A DNA stretch of 44,187 nucleotides from a virus. The first letter of the stretch is position 1. Every line of letters begins with the position of its first letter. The translations under genes and the position numbers were made by a program. Below, piece after piece: positions 13,301 to 20,991 of the stretch. Under the pieces are notes generated by a model that saw nothing but the letters and a program-made list of their open reading frames with translations, was not told where the DNA came from and ran no database searches. The stretch is taken from positions 1 to 44,187 of IMG/VR virus record IMGVR_UViG_3300006922_000048, one strand, 5' to 3'.

Positions 13301-16300
13301 GAAGAAAACATTACCTAACAATAATCCATATAGAAAACTAACAGCACAAGAAATTGCGTTAATGATTGAAGATCCTGCAGGACAAGGATATCGCTTTGTA
13401 GCATTATTAGATAATGACGAATTTGCAATGTTTAATCTTAAAGGACTAATTAGTGGTAAAACTACAGCACTTAATTTTAGTTACTATGTAAAAGACAATA
13501 TCAATACAAACATTCATACACAATATAAAATATTTACAGATGGGCTTGCAACAAGTGTGCCGTCAAACGATTTACAAGAAAAATGGTTTGATAGTTTAAT
13601 TGGTTATGATAAGTTCTTTAGAGATGTGCCTAACAAAGATCTATCAGAAAAGCAAAAATACGGAACATTAAACACACCTCGACAGTCAATGTTTAAAAAT
13701 AAATTTGAAGCTCGTAAACAATTTTTTGAAAGAGTAAATTATGAATTAAACAAAAGAATAATATTAGATGATTACGATTTATCTAATTTACTTTTAAGTG
13801 ATATCGAGCCTGACTTTAAAGAAAACAAGTATGATGTAGTTATTGATAATAATTTGCAATTAGAAACTATTAGTTTAGATAATAAAACCACAGCTGAGAT
13901 ATCAATAGAATTAGTTGATGGTAAAATTAATAAAGTAAAAATTACAAATCCTGGTATTGGGTATGTAACAGCACCAAGTGTAACTATCGGTGGTGACGGA
14001 CAACAGGCTGTTTTAGAAACTGAAATTACAGATGGTAAAGTAACTAATGTTATAATCAAAAACAAAGGCAAAAACTATAATACTATTAGTGCAGTAGTTA
14101 GACCGTATACAGTTTTAATTCGAGCAGATAATACAGTAGAAAACAAATGGTCGTTGTATAGTTATGATTATGTTGAATTTACGTGGAAAAGAATAACAGG
14201 ACAGCAATATGATAATACATTATACTGGTCTTATAAAGATTGGTATGCAGCAACCGTAAGTGAATTAACATCTATTGATTACGTTGTAGAAAATAATTAT
14301 GAATTAGAATTACTAAGTGATAAAATTGGTGATATTATTAAGATTCAAACTATCGGAACTGGCGGCTGGCTGTTATTAAGAAAGGTTGATAATACTAATA
14401 CTGACACAAGTATTGATTATGAAACTATAGGTAGACAAAACGGCACAATAGAATTTAATAAAAGTTTATGGGACTATAATCAGCAACAAATTGGTTTTGA
14501 TTTAGAAAGTTTTGACACTCAGTTATATGATAACGAACCTGTTAGAGAATTAAGAAATATTTTAAATGCTTTGGCAAATAATATATTTGTAGATGAGTTA
14601 CGTCTTGAATGGAATCAATTATTCTTAGCAGGTATTCGTTATGTATTTACAGAACAGCAATATGTAGACTGGGCGTTTAAAACAAGTTTTGTAAAAGCAG
14701 AACATAGACTTGGAGAATTTGAGCAAAAAATTACATTCCAAAATGATAATTTATCCAGCTACGAAGATTATGTACGTGAAGTAAAACCTTATAAAACTAA
14801 AATTAGAGAATATTTAAGTACATATGAAAAAGTAACTAATACAAATACATTAGTAACAGACTTTGATCTTATGCCGTTGTTTAATCCTATTAGTGGTAAA
14901 ATTGAACCTTTAAATATTAAATTACAACAAGGACAGATATTTGTACAAGAAGGAAAAGCCAACAGCGTTAATAGGAACTGGGCAAATAATGTAGGGTTTC
15001 AAGTTGAAGAAATCAACGTTTATGATGGCGGAAGAGGATATACTTACACACCTAAAGTTACAATAGAAAGCGTTTCAGGTACAGGCGCCGAGGCAAGAGC
15101 AATAATGCGTAACGGCGAAATTCTTAAAATTGAAGTACTAAAATCTGGCACAGGATATTTGACACAGCCACAAGTAGTTATTGAACAACCGACTGGTGAA
15201 GATGCAATTAATCCTGTAATTGTTGCACGTATTGGAACAGGACTTCCTCGAGCATTTACAAATAAAATTAAATTTGATAGAATATCAGCATTGTCAGATT
15301 ACGATAGTATATCTGTTGTTGATGAAACATTTACAGGAGTTTCAAATTCACAAATTTATAATCTTGAAAATTCTATGGATTTAAATAAAGCAAATGTTTT
15401 AGTAAAAATTGACGGTATTGAATTGTTATCAAGTGAATATACTTTTGGCAATACTACAGAAGTTGGTACTACAACATTAAGAGATACTTATGATCTTACA
15501 ACTGGCAATAATTATTATAATAACTTTAATAGCTTAATAACAAGCGGTACAGATGTTGAACATGGATTTATTAACTTAACAAATACTCCTGCACAAGATA
15601 GTGTAATAACAGTTTCATATAAGAGATCAGTTGATTCGTTAAATGTAGCAGATAGAATTAGTAATTACTATAAGCCGGCTGTTGGAATGTATGGCAATGA
15701 GTTAACTCAATTAATGGAAGGTGTTGACTACGGAGGCGTAGAAGTTACGTCATTTAACTTTGAAACAGAAAATATTGTAGGATGGGACCAAGGTGCATGG
15801 GATACAGTTGCATGGTCAACTTATACTGAAACTGGCGATGAATTTACATTTTTAAGTGACGGTATTACAACATCGTTTACACTACCGGAAGGATCAACAC
15901 TTGAACAGGATGTAGAATATAATGTTTATATTAATGGTGTGAGAATTGACGCACCTGATTTTGTAGCAGGGACACCCGGAACATCGGCTACTAATGAAAA
16001 TGCAATTATGCTTACGATTACAGGTAACGGTACTAATGTATTTGAATTCCCAGATGCAGCAGAATTCCAAGCATATGTGAGTGATAAGCCTGATGCAGAA
16101 ATTACTTTACGAAAAGAAACATTTGACGGAGGAACACTACCGGATGAAACATCGTATGACACTTTATTAACGGGCGGTGATTTAGCATATGCTTCAGCAA
16201 CTGGTGTTGCATCAGAAGATATTGTAATTGACGGCGACGGATTTGTTACAATAGCTACAAGTGCAGGACCTGAAGAAGTTGTTCCTGGACATGTTGCAGA

Positions 16301-18335
16301 TACTCTTGATATAAGAGTTTACAATAGGCCTGATGATGGCGGCAATGTAATTACTACAAGGACATATACATATACTGATACTTCTACTTTTGACATTGGG
16401 TTAAATCCGTCATCAACTGAAGGATTCATTGTAAAAATTAATAAAATTATTGTTGATAGTACAAATTATACTCTTGACTTTGCACAACGTCAAGTTACTA
16501 TTACAATGCCACTTTCGGCTAACGACGAAGTAACAATATATTCAATAAGCGGCGGCGCAAGTAATATATTAGATGTTGATAATTTTATTGCAGATGGTAG
16601 TACAAGTGAATATATTACAAATGTATTATATAGAGAAGATGCAAATGCATTAGTAACAGTAAATGGTACTGAGGTTATATTTGAAATATTTAAAACCGAC
16701 AGCAGTTACGGTAGTGAAGCTAATTTAGTTGGTATTAGATTTGGTGAAGCACCAGTTGCAAATGATTACATTTATTTTGCAATAGTGGCAGGAACAACTA
16801 TTCCACACTCACAAGTTAAGATACAAAACTTTACTGGCGACGGATCATCTACACAATTTTTGTTAGAACAATTACCGTATACACTAACTACACCAGTTTA
16901 CACAAATACTATTATTAATGTAGGCGATGTATTCTTAAATCAAGGATATAATAAAAAGTTTACAGTCAACAATGCATTAAACCAATATCAACTTGATGTA
17001 TGGCAAATACCTACAGGAAGTTTTGATATTCAATCTGCAAAAGTATTTTTAAATAATAGATTGTTAACTTATGAAAATGAGTTTTTATGGGACGAGACAA
17101 CTAATATATTCTCACTTATATCAGGCACTGCCCAAGATGGCGATGATTTAAAAATCTTTATTTTAGGTGAAGAAGAATTTAGTATAGACACTACAAATAA
17201 TCTAACAACATTAGTATTAGGAAGTGCAGCAGCACTTGATACAAATATTGTAGTTTACTCATTAGGTGACGATAGAACTCAATTATTTGAAAGATTCCAT
17301 TACGATATTGCAATTGATCAAAGTGTATCAACTGATTCAGCACAATTTAAATTATATCAAAGACTAAAATCAGGAAAAATTAAATTAAGAAATAAAGCAG
17401 CAAGTCCTGATTTTGTTTGGGTATTTGTTAATGGTATATTACAAACACCAAATCTTGATTATGTATTATCTGAAGAAATGAACGAAGTAATATATAAAGA
17501 ATCATTACAGTTAAATGACAAAATAGAAATATTAGAATTTACTACTGGAGGAATTGGCCGTAGATTTGGTTATAGAGTATTCAAAGATGTAACAAATAAA
17601 ACTATATACAAGCGTCTTACAGATGACAGAATATATAAAGTAGCAAAAGATTTTAACTTTTATGATAAAACACTTGAGCTTAATACAACTGCTGGTTTAC
17701 CTACACCAAGCAAAGATGAAAACATTCCTGGAGTTGTGTTTATTGAAGGCGAAAGAATAGAATACTTTATTAAGTTAGGCAACACTTTACGTCAATTACG
17801 TAGAGGAACAAGAGGTACTGGTGTAGGAGAATTATATACAGCTGATACACCAGTTACGGACCAGAGTTTCATCCATACTATTCCATATAATGATAATATA
17901 GAAGTAGTAAATGAAACAGGAGATTCTACATCATATGAATATAACTTGCCATATGTACCTAATGTAGTATCTAATACATTGAACACCTCAGCATGGAATA
18001 GAAGTACTATACCATTAACGTTTGGACAGTGTAACGAAATAGAAGTATTTGTAGGAGGCAAGAGGTTGCACAAGGAGCCATATACAGTTTATGATGTAGT
18101 TACAAATACAAATATTACCTATGAAGCAGAATTTTCTGTTAATGGGTATAACTATGGAACACAAGATAACCCAATGGGAAGAGTCAGATTAACTAACCCT
18201 GCAGGCGATAATACAAATGTAAAAATAGTTAGAAAAATAGGTAAAACTTGGATCAAAGATGGCGAAAAACTTTCAGATGCAAATAATTTAATAGCAAGAT
18301 TTATAAGATCTACAACACAGGGACTACCCGAATAA
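4350..18335 (+). CDS. Giant gp7-like baseplate wedge / tail protein with adhesin-like repeats
   Basis: One uninterrupted frame of 4661 residues in the slot of T4 gp7 (1032 residues), the outer wedge protein. The N-terminal 160 residues (LPRYFRSDFNKKF near 25, FREYYWLPNGP near 145) look like the conserved start of large gp7-type proteins in marine T4-like phages. Near 1785, IREKGTKNSLTKLFDSL resembles the conserved helix late in T4 gp7 (STKGIEASYKFLFKVL). Around and beyond this are CBM5/12-like units with a GDIV-x-YxxxxYxA core and a trailing Trp (about 1425, 1681, 2091, 2231, 2369, 2476). FG-GAP-like beta-propeller strands lie near 2138, 2453, 2635 and 2693. Two Gly-Tyr-rich beta repeats (GxGYxxxPxVTI) lie near 3190-3240 and 3555-3615. 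Fibre-like units (DGxxTxFxL) occur near 3831 and later. A GERIEYFIKLGNTLRQL motif near 4467 precedes the C-terminus. Probably a wedge arm fused to a surface-binding array. No signal peptide or membrane segment is seen. Confidence 0.8.
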   Translation: MAYNDNQNENELPTGNVKKTSSQFLPRYFRSDFNKKFLQSTIDQFISNGNIEKINDYVGKRSARSVIEQDTFLPDVSKEREDYQLEPALVNFDEVNNVTFFKDYNDFLNQLKVFGADTTNHNRLNQQEFYSWDPKIDFDKFTNFREYYWLPNGPSAITVVGQEEIIESTYTVKLGDDLDNTPYIFDPNGLTRNPTLTLYKGRTYRFEVDCKDAPLFFRTSNINDDDYNFGMAVNNGAEEGIIEINLLDTAPDTLYYINGNDQNQSGIINVLKAEDASSLDVELEILGKKNFKLSNNVEISNGMKLNFAGKTNPSKYEEGNWYVEGVGNSIVLVSDKDLEIPAKYSDATQVEFDNVPFDSIPFSDQATFAGTKDYIVINRSSPEKSQWSRYNRWYHKDVIETSAKITNTTAELNQDNRAFKPIIEFNSGLKLYNYGTRNITNVDLIDTFTNDVFSIIEGQQGYNIDGVNLVDGMKIIFNADPDIRVLGKIYQVKFINFKNNNQLTLVELESPQPVLNDTVLVQQGTNNSGTVYWFNGSKWIKAQEKTAVNQCPLFDLFDEDGNSFADETVYNATSFKGNKIFSYSEGTGTNDDDLGFPLSYRTIENTGDLLFNFNFIKETYNYTTSNLLLTEKISSNSYVRVYDRIGNYTTENAWKKSKVTNTQRIVLQYFANIDNQNDFEINCFDTIPLDVTAQVYVDNDLKFENTDYNLVNENNKLYVRFLQNQLDKSITIKVSSKQDKNSNGTYEIPINLERNPKNEELPEFTFGEVADHVLSIVEEHPKFSGIFPGTGNLRDLPDNCLYGKKVVRHSSPFMLSGYHILNKDANIIKSLRYAKREYSKFKRLLLQTAMTLGYEGSAGNHLNIILGEITKNKTNTMPFYFSDMIAYKGFVTVEHLVKDSRILNYPMNQQFSLTNLTDKSVLVYKNDILLTHGKDYTFNQDFVKLTEVSRNDTIKIQEYETTNGSFVPPTPTKLGLYPATEPLIFVDNTYQTPTKMIQGHDGSLTRAYDDFRDDIILEFETRIYNNLKVSYNTRFFDYDKLYVSAERKDGLSLESLNTSLSIDFGQWLTFTGGVDYQKNSYLNLDNAFTYNYNNFALFNNDPAPGFWRGVFNYVYDTDRPHTHPWEMLGFSVKPNWWEEQYGPAPYTDGNMVLWSDIAQGKIKKPGVPVTTIKTKIRPWLLTHIPVTEFGTLKTPLEAGLIKQYSNALATGDFRFGDMSPVENAWRKSSEYPFALLAATIVNYPHLVFATGFDKSRQVVSSQDQIVYNPTNNQITMQDIIFPNIATDTSKSNTIGLINYIQNYLTSKSQIPISVYQNELTNMDIRICSKLGGFTNKDNFKLILDSRTPLNEGNVFVPSENYDIFLNTSSPINQVIYSGVIIEKLENGYSVKGYDKEKSLFYINEHLESANDSTFVTGGVSDTYSDWRATTWGKGQIVLYNGNYYRALDNIELGEFNPDEWQKLSSLPVVGGVRATVRKRFTDNVVTVPYGTVYETVQDVVDFLLSYEKYLQTSGFEFNTFNKELELVANWLTSAKEFMFWTTQNWEVGSVITLSPSADRLVYNNKNAVIDNIFDPFYGNELFKADGTKLDRSTLSTYRQNSEFVIETKTNDGLYFCKLYPVQKEHVLVLDNRTKFKDYIYDPAMGYRQDRVKILGYRTSDWNGGFDIPGFVYDNIKVTSWESYKDYKIGDTIKFKEYYYVADKNITGTETFDASVWVQLSEAPTPKLKPNWDYRSAQFADFYDLDTDNFDAEQQKLAQHLIGYQPRKYLENIINDEVSQYKFYQGMIREKGTKNSLTKLFDSLGKSDKDSLKFYEEWAVRTGQYGAVDNFREVEYLIDEQKYILQPQPVKLTNLISASDTSLVYKIPEADVYTKPLDYNHSNSFVSKTDYSQFLKDAGYVAEEDVAFVIKEIDEILNLDFSQVTRSSYIWVSNNNGDWDILKPTKTELVIESITSEAREVTFDTNIQVTDIKVNDYIGVYGIVEDAGLINDDKIGRCFKVKKIQGSAITVDSIAQAPESITTGSAFIYKFVSYRTKDIETFNNNLNSNYLTTNDKVWIDSVDNSKWNVVSNTNPYYQHQEITTELTFKDVWVADTRYKRNDIVLFSGDRYIAINEVTSAVDPSADTTNWQLTEFVADGFGSKVVSGKKNQNVFVLAQDSYNGLGTIFYYQRNSETLNLTYMNKFEALEEYATNFKYDNIAVSDDEEIVVVSSSQASNVKTNYKGLFNESAPGGTYVEGDIVEYQDTLWKFNADYIDDASTLFTEVQDVVPVNNIPVESLGSTGYGTYSEQGVIFVYKKSGPRSYALVNSTISRRPQLSEFFGKEVVITQKDGTYELFVSAPGTNTNRIYFLKYDGENNILSYNEDRRYKGQFDENKSYRKGDIVQLLVEGQSAQQGQQLFVANNTLPAQTSFSLDNWELQDPDINYLEYVPNTLFPVLNDDSTVLSDEEKENFGDAFAVSSNGEVLAVGISNYAKYDNEATYLTGDIVSNNGKTYEAVSSVPPVVERIIYLDSAGISTKVDIAPGSILTQANTNATGVVKNLVVDSNRILLTEVSGVFDTQSGNEVTVTTTDSSQLEDAPSGRFIGEIVNIPNADTTNTSAWREIAAEKVAIYRKNNTRFALAQVINGTVENQGFGSKIEISDDGNTLLIGAPLADVNNYDDSGKIYVYKWQLQNWTLTQTIEAPQDLRNQKFGDKFSFNEDTLFVITEGTYKFDNEVTDITLDGNFTRFGEKSNNSTNLHVYDNLQGGLLYAGKIILDKVTNFIDYSVYAKNNHVYIGLPYAGPVNDYGKVFDIRRQINTTSWKVDKEQTDIIDTTKLKTVFAYNKDTKELISDIDYIDVLQGKIAAPLEQEINFKTHYDPAIYDIGNDSVVVDSNQSWAERYIGTVWWNLSSSKFYNPYQGDVLYKTNYWNKIFPGYNVEVCEWVESDYIPSQWDSLSGTSEGFAQGITGDTKYGDDVYATGRKYDPEAQAFTTKYYYWVAQKKTLPNNNPYRKLTAQEIALMIEDPAGQGYRFVALLDNDEFAMFNLKGLISGKTTALNFSYYVKDNINTNIHTQYKIFTDGLATSVPSNDLQEKWFDSLIGYDKFFRDVPNKDLSEKQKYGTLNTPRQSMFKNKFEARKQFFERVNYELNKRIILDDYDLSNLLLSDIEPDFKENKYDVVIDNNLQLETISLDNKTTAEISIELVDGKINKVKITNPGIGYVTAPSVTIGGDGQQAVLETEITDGKVTNVIIKNKGKNYNTISAVVRPYTVLIRADNTVENKWSLYSYDYVEFTWKRITGQQYDNTLYWSYKDWYAATVSELTSIDYVVENNYELELLSDKIGDIIKIQTIGTGGWLLLRKVDNTNTDTSIDYETIGRQNGTIEFNKSLWDYNQQQIGFDLESFDTQLYDNEPVRELRNILNALANNIFVDELRLEWNQLFLAGIRYVFTEQQYVDWAFKTSFVKAEHRLGEFEQKITFQNDNLSSYEDYVREVKPYKTKIREYLSTYEKVTNTNTLVTDFDLMPLFNPISGKIEPLNIKLQQGQIFVQEGKANSVNRNWANNVGFQVEEINVYDGGRGYTYTPKVTIESVSGTGAEARAIMRNGEILKIEVLKSGTGYLTQPQVVIEQPTGEDAINPVIVARIGTGLPRAFTNKIKFDRISALSDYDSISVVDETFTGVSNSQIYNLENSMDLNKANVLVKIDGIELLSSEYTFGNTTEVGTTTLRDTYDLTTGNNYYNNFNSLITSGTDVEHGFINLTNTPAQDSVITVSYKRSVDSLNVADRISNYYKPAVGMYGNELTQLMEGVDYGGVEVTSFNFETENIVGWDQGAWDTVAWSTYTETGDEFTFLSDGITTSFTLPEGSTLEQDVEYNVYINGVRIDAPDFVAGTPGTSATNENAIMLTITGNGTNVFEFPDAAEFQAYVSDKPDAEITLRKETFDGGTLPDETSYDTLLTGGDLAYASATGVASEDIVIDGDGFVTIATSAGPEEVVPGHVADTLDIRVYNRPDDGGNVITTRTYTYTDTSTFDIGLNPSSTEGFIVKINKIIVDSTNYTLDFAQRQVTITMPLSANDEVTIYSISGGASNILDVDNFIADGSTSEYITNVLYREDANALVTVNGTEVIFEIFKTDSSYGSEANLVGIRFGEAPVANDYIYFAIVAGTTIPHSQVKIQNFTGDGSSTQFLLEQLPYTLTTPVYTNTIINVGDVFLNQGYNKKFTVNNALNQYQLDVWQIPTGSFDIQSAKVFLNNRLLTYENEFLWDETTNIFSLISGTAQDGDDLKIFILGEEEFSIDTTNNLTTLVLGSAAALDTNIVVYSLGDDRTQLFERFHYDIAIDQSVSTDSAQFKLYQRLKSGKIKLRNKAASPDFVWVFVNGILQTPNLDYVLSEEMNEVIYKESLQLNDKIEILEFTTGGIGRRFGYRVFKDVTNKTIYKRLTDDRIYKVAKDFNFYDKTLELNTTAGLPTPSKDENIPGVVFIEGERIEYFIKLGNTLRQLRRGTRGTGVGELYTADTPVTDQSFIHTIPYNDNIEVVNETGDSTSYEYNLPYVPNVVSNTLNTSAWNRSTIPLTFGQCNEIEVFVGGKRLHKEPYTVYDVVTNTNITYEAEFSVNGYNYGTQDNPMGRVRLTNPAGDNTNVKIVRKIGKTWIKDGEKLSDANNLIARFIRSTTQGLPE

Positions 18336-18339
18336 ATAC
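18332..18339 (+). promoter_or_regulatory. T4-type late promoter-like box (ATAAATAC)
   Basis: ATAAATAC overlaps the stop codon of the giant gene and lies 17 nt before the next ATG. Box and spacing match those before the gp6 start, which supports a real element rather than chance in AT-rich DNA. Confidence 0.5.
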
Positions 18340-18355
18340 ATATAGGTGAAGGACT

Positions 18356-18970
18356 ATGATGAAACAAACAGATGAACACAGCGGCATTTACGTAAAAGGA
18401 CACATCAAAATTAGTGATCCAGATTCGGGTGAGGTTTATATTGATAAACCAAATGCTATACACTATGAGAACATGAGTATTGCACTTGCTGAAAGTATCG
18501 GCAATGCAGGTCAAGGATTTATATTTGAAATGGCATTCGGCAACGGTGGCACAAATGTAGATCCAACAGGTATTATTACATATCTTACTCCAAACAGTAC
18601 AGGAACAAATGCAAGTTTATATAAACAAACATTTTCGAAAGTTGTAGACGATAGGAGCGTTAATAACACAGATCCTATAAGAAATAAGATCGAAACAAGA
18701 CACCTTAGCGGAACTAATTACACCGATATCGTAATAAGTTGTTTATTAGATTACGGCGAACCAGATGGCCAAGATGCATTTGACACAGCAACTAATACAG
18801 AAAGTTTATATGTATTTGATGAATTAGGACTCAAAAGTTATTCACCTACTGGTGAAGGAAGATTACTTACACATGTTATTTTCCATCCTGTACAAAAGTC
18901 ACTTAACAGACTTATACAAATTGACTATACTGTAAGAGTACAAAGTTTAACAGGGTTTAACGAGGAGTAA
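18356..18970 (+). CDS. Virion structural protein, probably baseplate/tail (gp8 slot)
   Basis: A 204-residue protein starting MMKQTDEHSGIYVKGHIKI. The stretch GEVYIDKPNAIHYENMS (about residues 25-41) and the helix after it, ALAESIGNAGQGFIFEMAFGNGG, look like a structural protein that recurs next to the wedge genes of marine T4-like phages; I recall the pattern but cannot confirm a family name. It occupies the position of T4 gp8 (334 residues) but is shorter and I see no convincing gp8 signature, so I do not use that symbol. The second half is beta-rich. The second ATG at 18359 may be the true start because it sits better behind GAAGGA (18348-18353). A late-promoter-like box lies just upstream. 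It ends 2 nt before the collar-domain fibre gene. Confidence 0.65.
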   Translation: MMKQTDEHSGIYVKGHIKISDPDSGEVYIDKPNAIHYENMSIALAESIGNAGQGFIFEMAFGNGGTNVDPTGIITYLTPNSTGTNASLYKQTFSKVVDDRSVNNTDPIRNKIETRHLSGTNYTDIVISCLLDYGEPDGQDAFDTATNTESLYVFDELGLKSYSPTGEGRLLTHVIFHPVQKSLNRLIQIDYTVRVQSLTGFNEE

Positions 18971-18972
18971 TA

Positions 18973-20991
18973 ATGGCAATAATAATTTATCATACTGACG
19001 GTACAAGATCGTTATCCATTACTGACAATACTGTTAATAATGACACAAGTTTAGATTTACCCGGCAGAGGGTATACTGGTTATGGCACCAAGGTTAATGA
19101 AAACTTATTACACTTATTAGAAAACTTTGCTAATACTTCCGAGCCCCGCGGTCCAGTTGTAGGACAACTTTGGTACGACACAGGCGCAGCAGGCGGCCTA
19201 AAAGTGTTTAACGGCTCGGACTTTTTGGATGCTGGCGGATTAAAGTCAGGAGCAATTAGACCTGCTGATGCTAAAAGTGCTCCTGGAGACTTATGGGTTG
19301 ATACAACTAATGCACAATTATATTTGTGGAACGGAACTAAATGGATATTAATTGGTCCTGAATATTCCGATGGTTTAATTACCGGAGCAAAACCAGATAC
19401 AATTACTGATGTTAGTAATTTAGAAAAAACGGTTTTATTTTTATATGTAGCTGGACAACCACTTGCTATATTATCAACTGAAAACTTTACTCCAAAAACA
19501 GCGTTATCTGGTTATACTCAAATAAAATCAGGATTAAATATTTCATCTAACGTGGTAATGAACGGAGTTGCTGAAAAAGCAAATAGTTTGTTAGTTGACG
19601 GAACAAGTGTTGCTGGTAATCAGTTTTTAAGAAAAGACACTGCTAATATAACAAACGAATCACTAACAGTTCGAAATAACCAAGGTATTTCTGTAGGACT
19701 TGATAGTTCTATGAGATTAGAAGTCGGCGGAGTTACAGGTACAATCAAACACCCGTCAGCTAATAGTAACATCAATCTTTCAGTTACTACAGCACAAGGT
19801 TTAGCAAAAAATGTTTTAAGAGTTAGTGGAAGCGAAAAAGTTGGTATTAATCGAAACCCTGATGTTGCATTACATGTAGCAGGTAACATACAAACTAATT
19901 TAGGCAATGCTGGTGAAAACGGCGATTTAATTATTGCTGGAGATGCTAACATAGGGGAAAACTTAGATGTTTCTGGAACATCGTTATTTGACGGTCTTGC
20001 TACATTTGGAACAGCAACAGCTACTAACTCTTTTTCAACTGAAACATTATTACCAGTATCAGAAGATTCAAATATTGGTGCAGCAAATAATAGATGGAAT
20101 ACAGTATATGCACAAACAGTAAGAGCTGATACAATTGAAGGACAGTTTTCTGGTTCAGCAAGTACAGCAGGTAGATGGTCAAGTCCTATATCGTTGCAGT
20201 TTGGCGGTGGTAATAGTGATATTACAAGCTCACCTATTGAAATTGATGGATCTGATAATGTTACAATTAGTGCAAGTGTTTCAAGTAGTTTTATTGTAAA
20301 CAAGAGTACAGTTAGCGATGCGGCTGTAGACGATTTGTTGTTAATACAGCGAGGCGGCCAATTATTTAAATTAGCATATAGATCAATACAAGATGCATTA
20401 CCTACTATTCCAGTTGGCACTATTATGCCGTACGGTGGCCCGACAGCTCCTGTTGGATATCATCTATGTGATGGAAGTCAAAAAATTATATCAGAATTTG
20501 AAGATTTATACGCAGTTATAGGTTATAATTATGGATCTATTAATAGTGTATCAGCAGGTAGTTTTAAACTACCCGACCTTAGAGGTAGAGTACCGTTAGG
20601 TGTTGATAACATGGGAGGATCAAGCGCAAATAGAACACTTGATACTTCAGCAGACACACTTGGATTATCAAACGACGGCAAATCAAGTGAATTACTAATT
20701 CAACAAAGAAATTTACCTGAACACCAGCATACTTTTGAATCCTTTCCTGAAGGTAGCAATGTTGCAGTAGATACATTTTATGCATTAAACGATAGTGTAT
20801 CTGATACTACTGCTGTAGGTGTTAGTAATGATTTAGGCGTACAAAAAGACCCAGGAGGTACTACATCTGCTATAGATAGAACAGGTAAAATTTATAGACA
20901 AAATATTAACGAACCAGTAAATGAAGCCGTCAATATTATGCCTCCGTATCAAACATTTAATTATATTATCTATCACGGAGTACTATCATGA
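18973..20991 (+). CDS. Tail fibre protein with phage tail collar domain
   Basis: A 672-residue fibre protein. Residues 1-85 are a module shared with the next two genes: GRGYTGYGTKVNENLLHLLE, FANTSEPRGPVVGQLWYDT and a KVFNGSDF strand. The middle (about 200-470) is beta-helical fibre sequence with phrases such as LHVAGNIQTN and NLDVSGTSLF. From about residue 481 there is a tail-collar domain: VGTIMPYGGPTAPVGYHLCD, then GSFKLPDLRGRVPLGVD near 535-550. This domain occurs in T4 gp12 short tail fibres and in many receptor-binding fibres. The C-terminus ends PPYQTFNYIIYHG, as is usual for collar proteins. A GAGGAG ribosome-binding site precedes the start. The stop overlaps the next ATG (ATGA). Likely a trimeric fibre attached to the baseplate; the receptor is unknown. 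Confidence 0.88.
   Translation: MAIIIYHTDGTRSLSITDNTVNNDTSLDLPGRGYTGYGTKVNENLLHLLENFANTSEPRGPVVGQLWYDTGAAGGLKVFNGSDFLDAGGLKSGAIRPADAKSAPGDLWVDTTNAQLYLWNGTKWILIGPEYSDGLITGAKPDTITDVSNLEKTVLFLYVAGQPLAILSTENFTPKTALSGYTQIKSGLNISSNVVMNGVAEKANSLLVDGTSVAGNQFLRKDTANITNESLTVRNNQGISVGLDSSMRLEVGGVTGTIKHPSANSNINLSVTTAQGLAKNVLRVSGSEKVGINRNPDVALHVAGNIQTNLGNAGENGDLIIAGDANIGENLDVSGTSLFDGLATFGTATATNSFSTETLLPVSEDSNIGAANNRWNTVYAQTVRADTIEGQFSGSASTAGRWSSPISLQFGGGNSDITSSPIEIDGSDNVTISASVSSSFIVNKSTVSDAAVDDLLLIQRGGQLFKLAYRSIQDALPTIPVGTIMPYGGPTAPVGYHLCDGSQKIISEFEDLYAVIGYNYGSINSVSAGSFKLPDLRGRVPLGVDNMGGSSANRTLDTSADTLGLSNDGKSSELLIQQRNLPEHQHTFESFPEGSNVAVDTFYALNDSVSDTTAVGVSNDLGVQKDPGGTTSAIDRTGKIYRQNINEPVNEAVNIMPPYQTFNYIIYHGVLS

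Noticed and set aside
13772-14071. 99-residue minus-strand frame, and similar ones at 11326-11589, 12916-13212, 17792-18073 and 18152-18514
   Set aside because: All are antisense to the giant gp7-like gene or its junction; they have hydrophobic, low-information sequence and no start context.
4350-18335. Possibility that the giant frame is several genes fused by assembly error
   Set aside because: The frame is open throughout with uniform composition and codon use, no internal late-promoter box with start codon was noticed, and repeat types recur along its length. A single product is the simplest reading.
18356-18970. Assignment of the 204-residue protein as gp8
   Set aside because: Position fits, but it is far shorter than T4 gp8 (334 residues) and I found no shared motif, so only a general structural call is kept.
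19620-20420. 266-residue open frame on the minus strand
   Set aside because: It lies wholly inside the collar-domain fibre gene, has no recognisable motif, and its frame is open because of the Ser/Thr/Ala-rich codons opposite. The + strand gene has clear domain evidence over the same bases.
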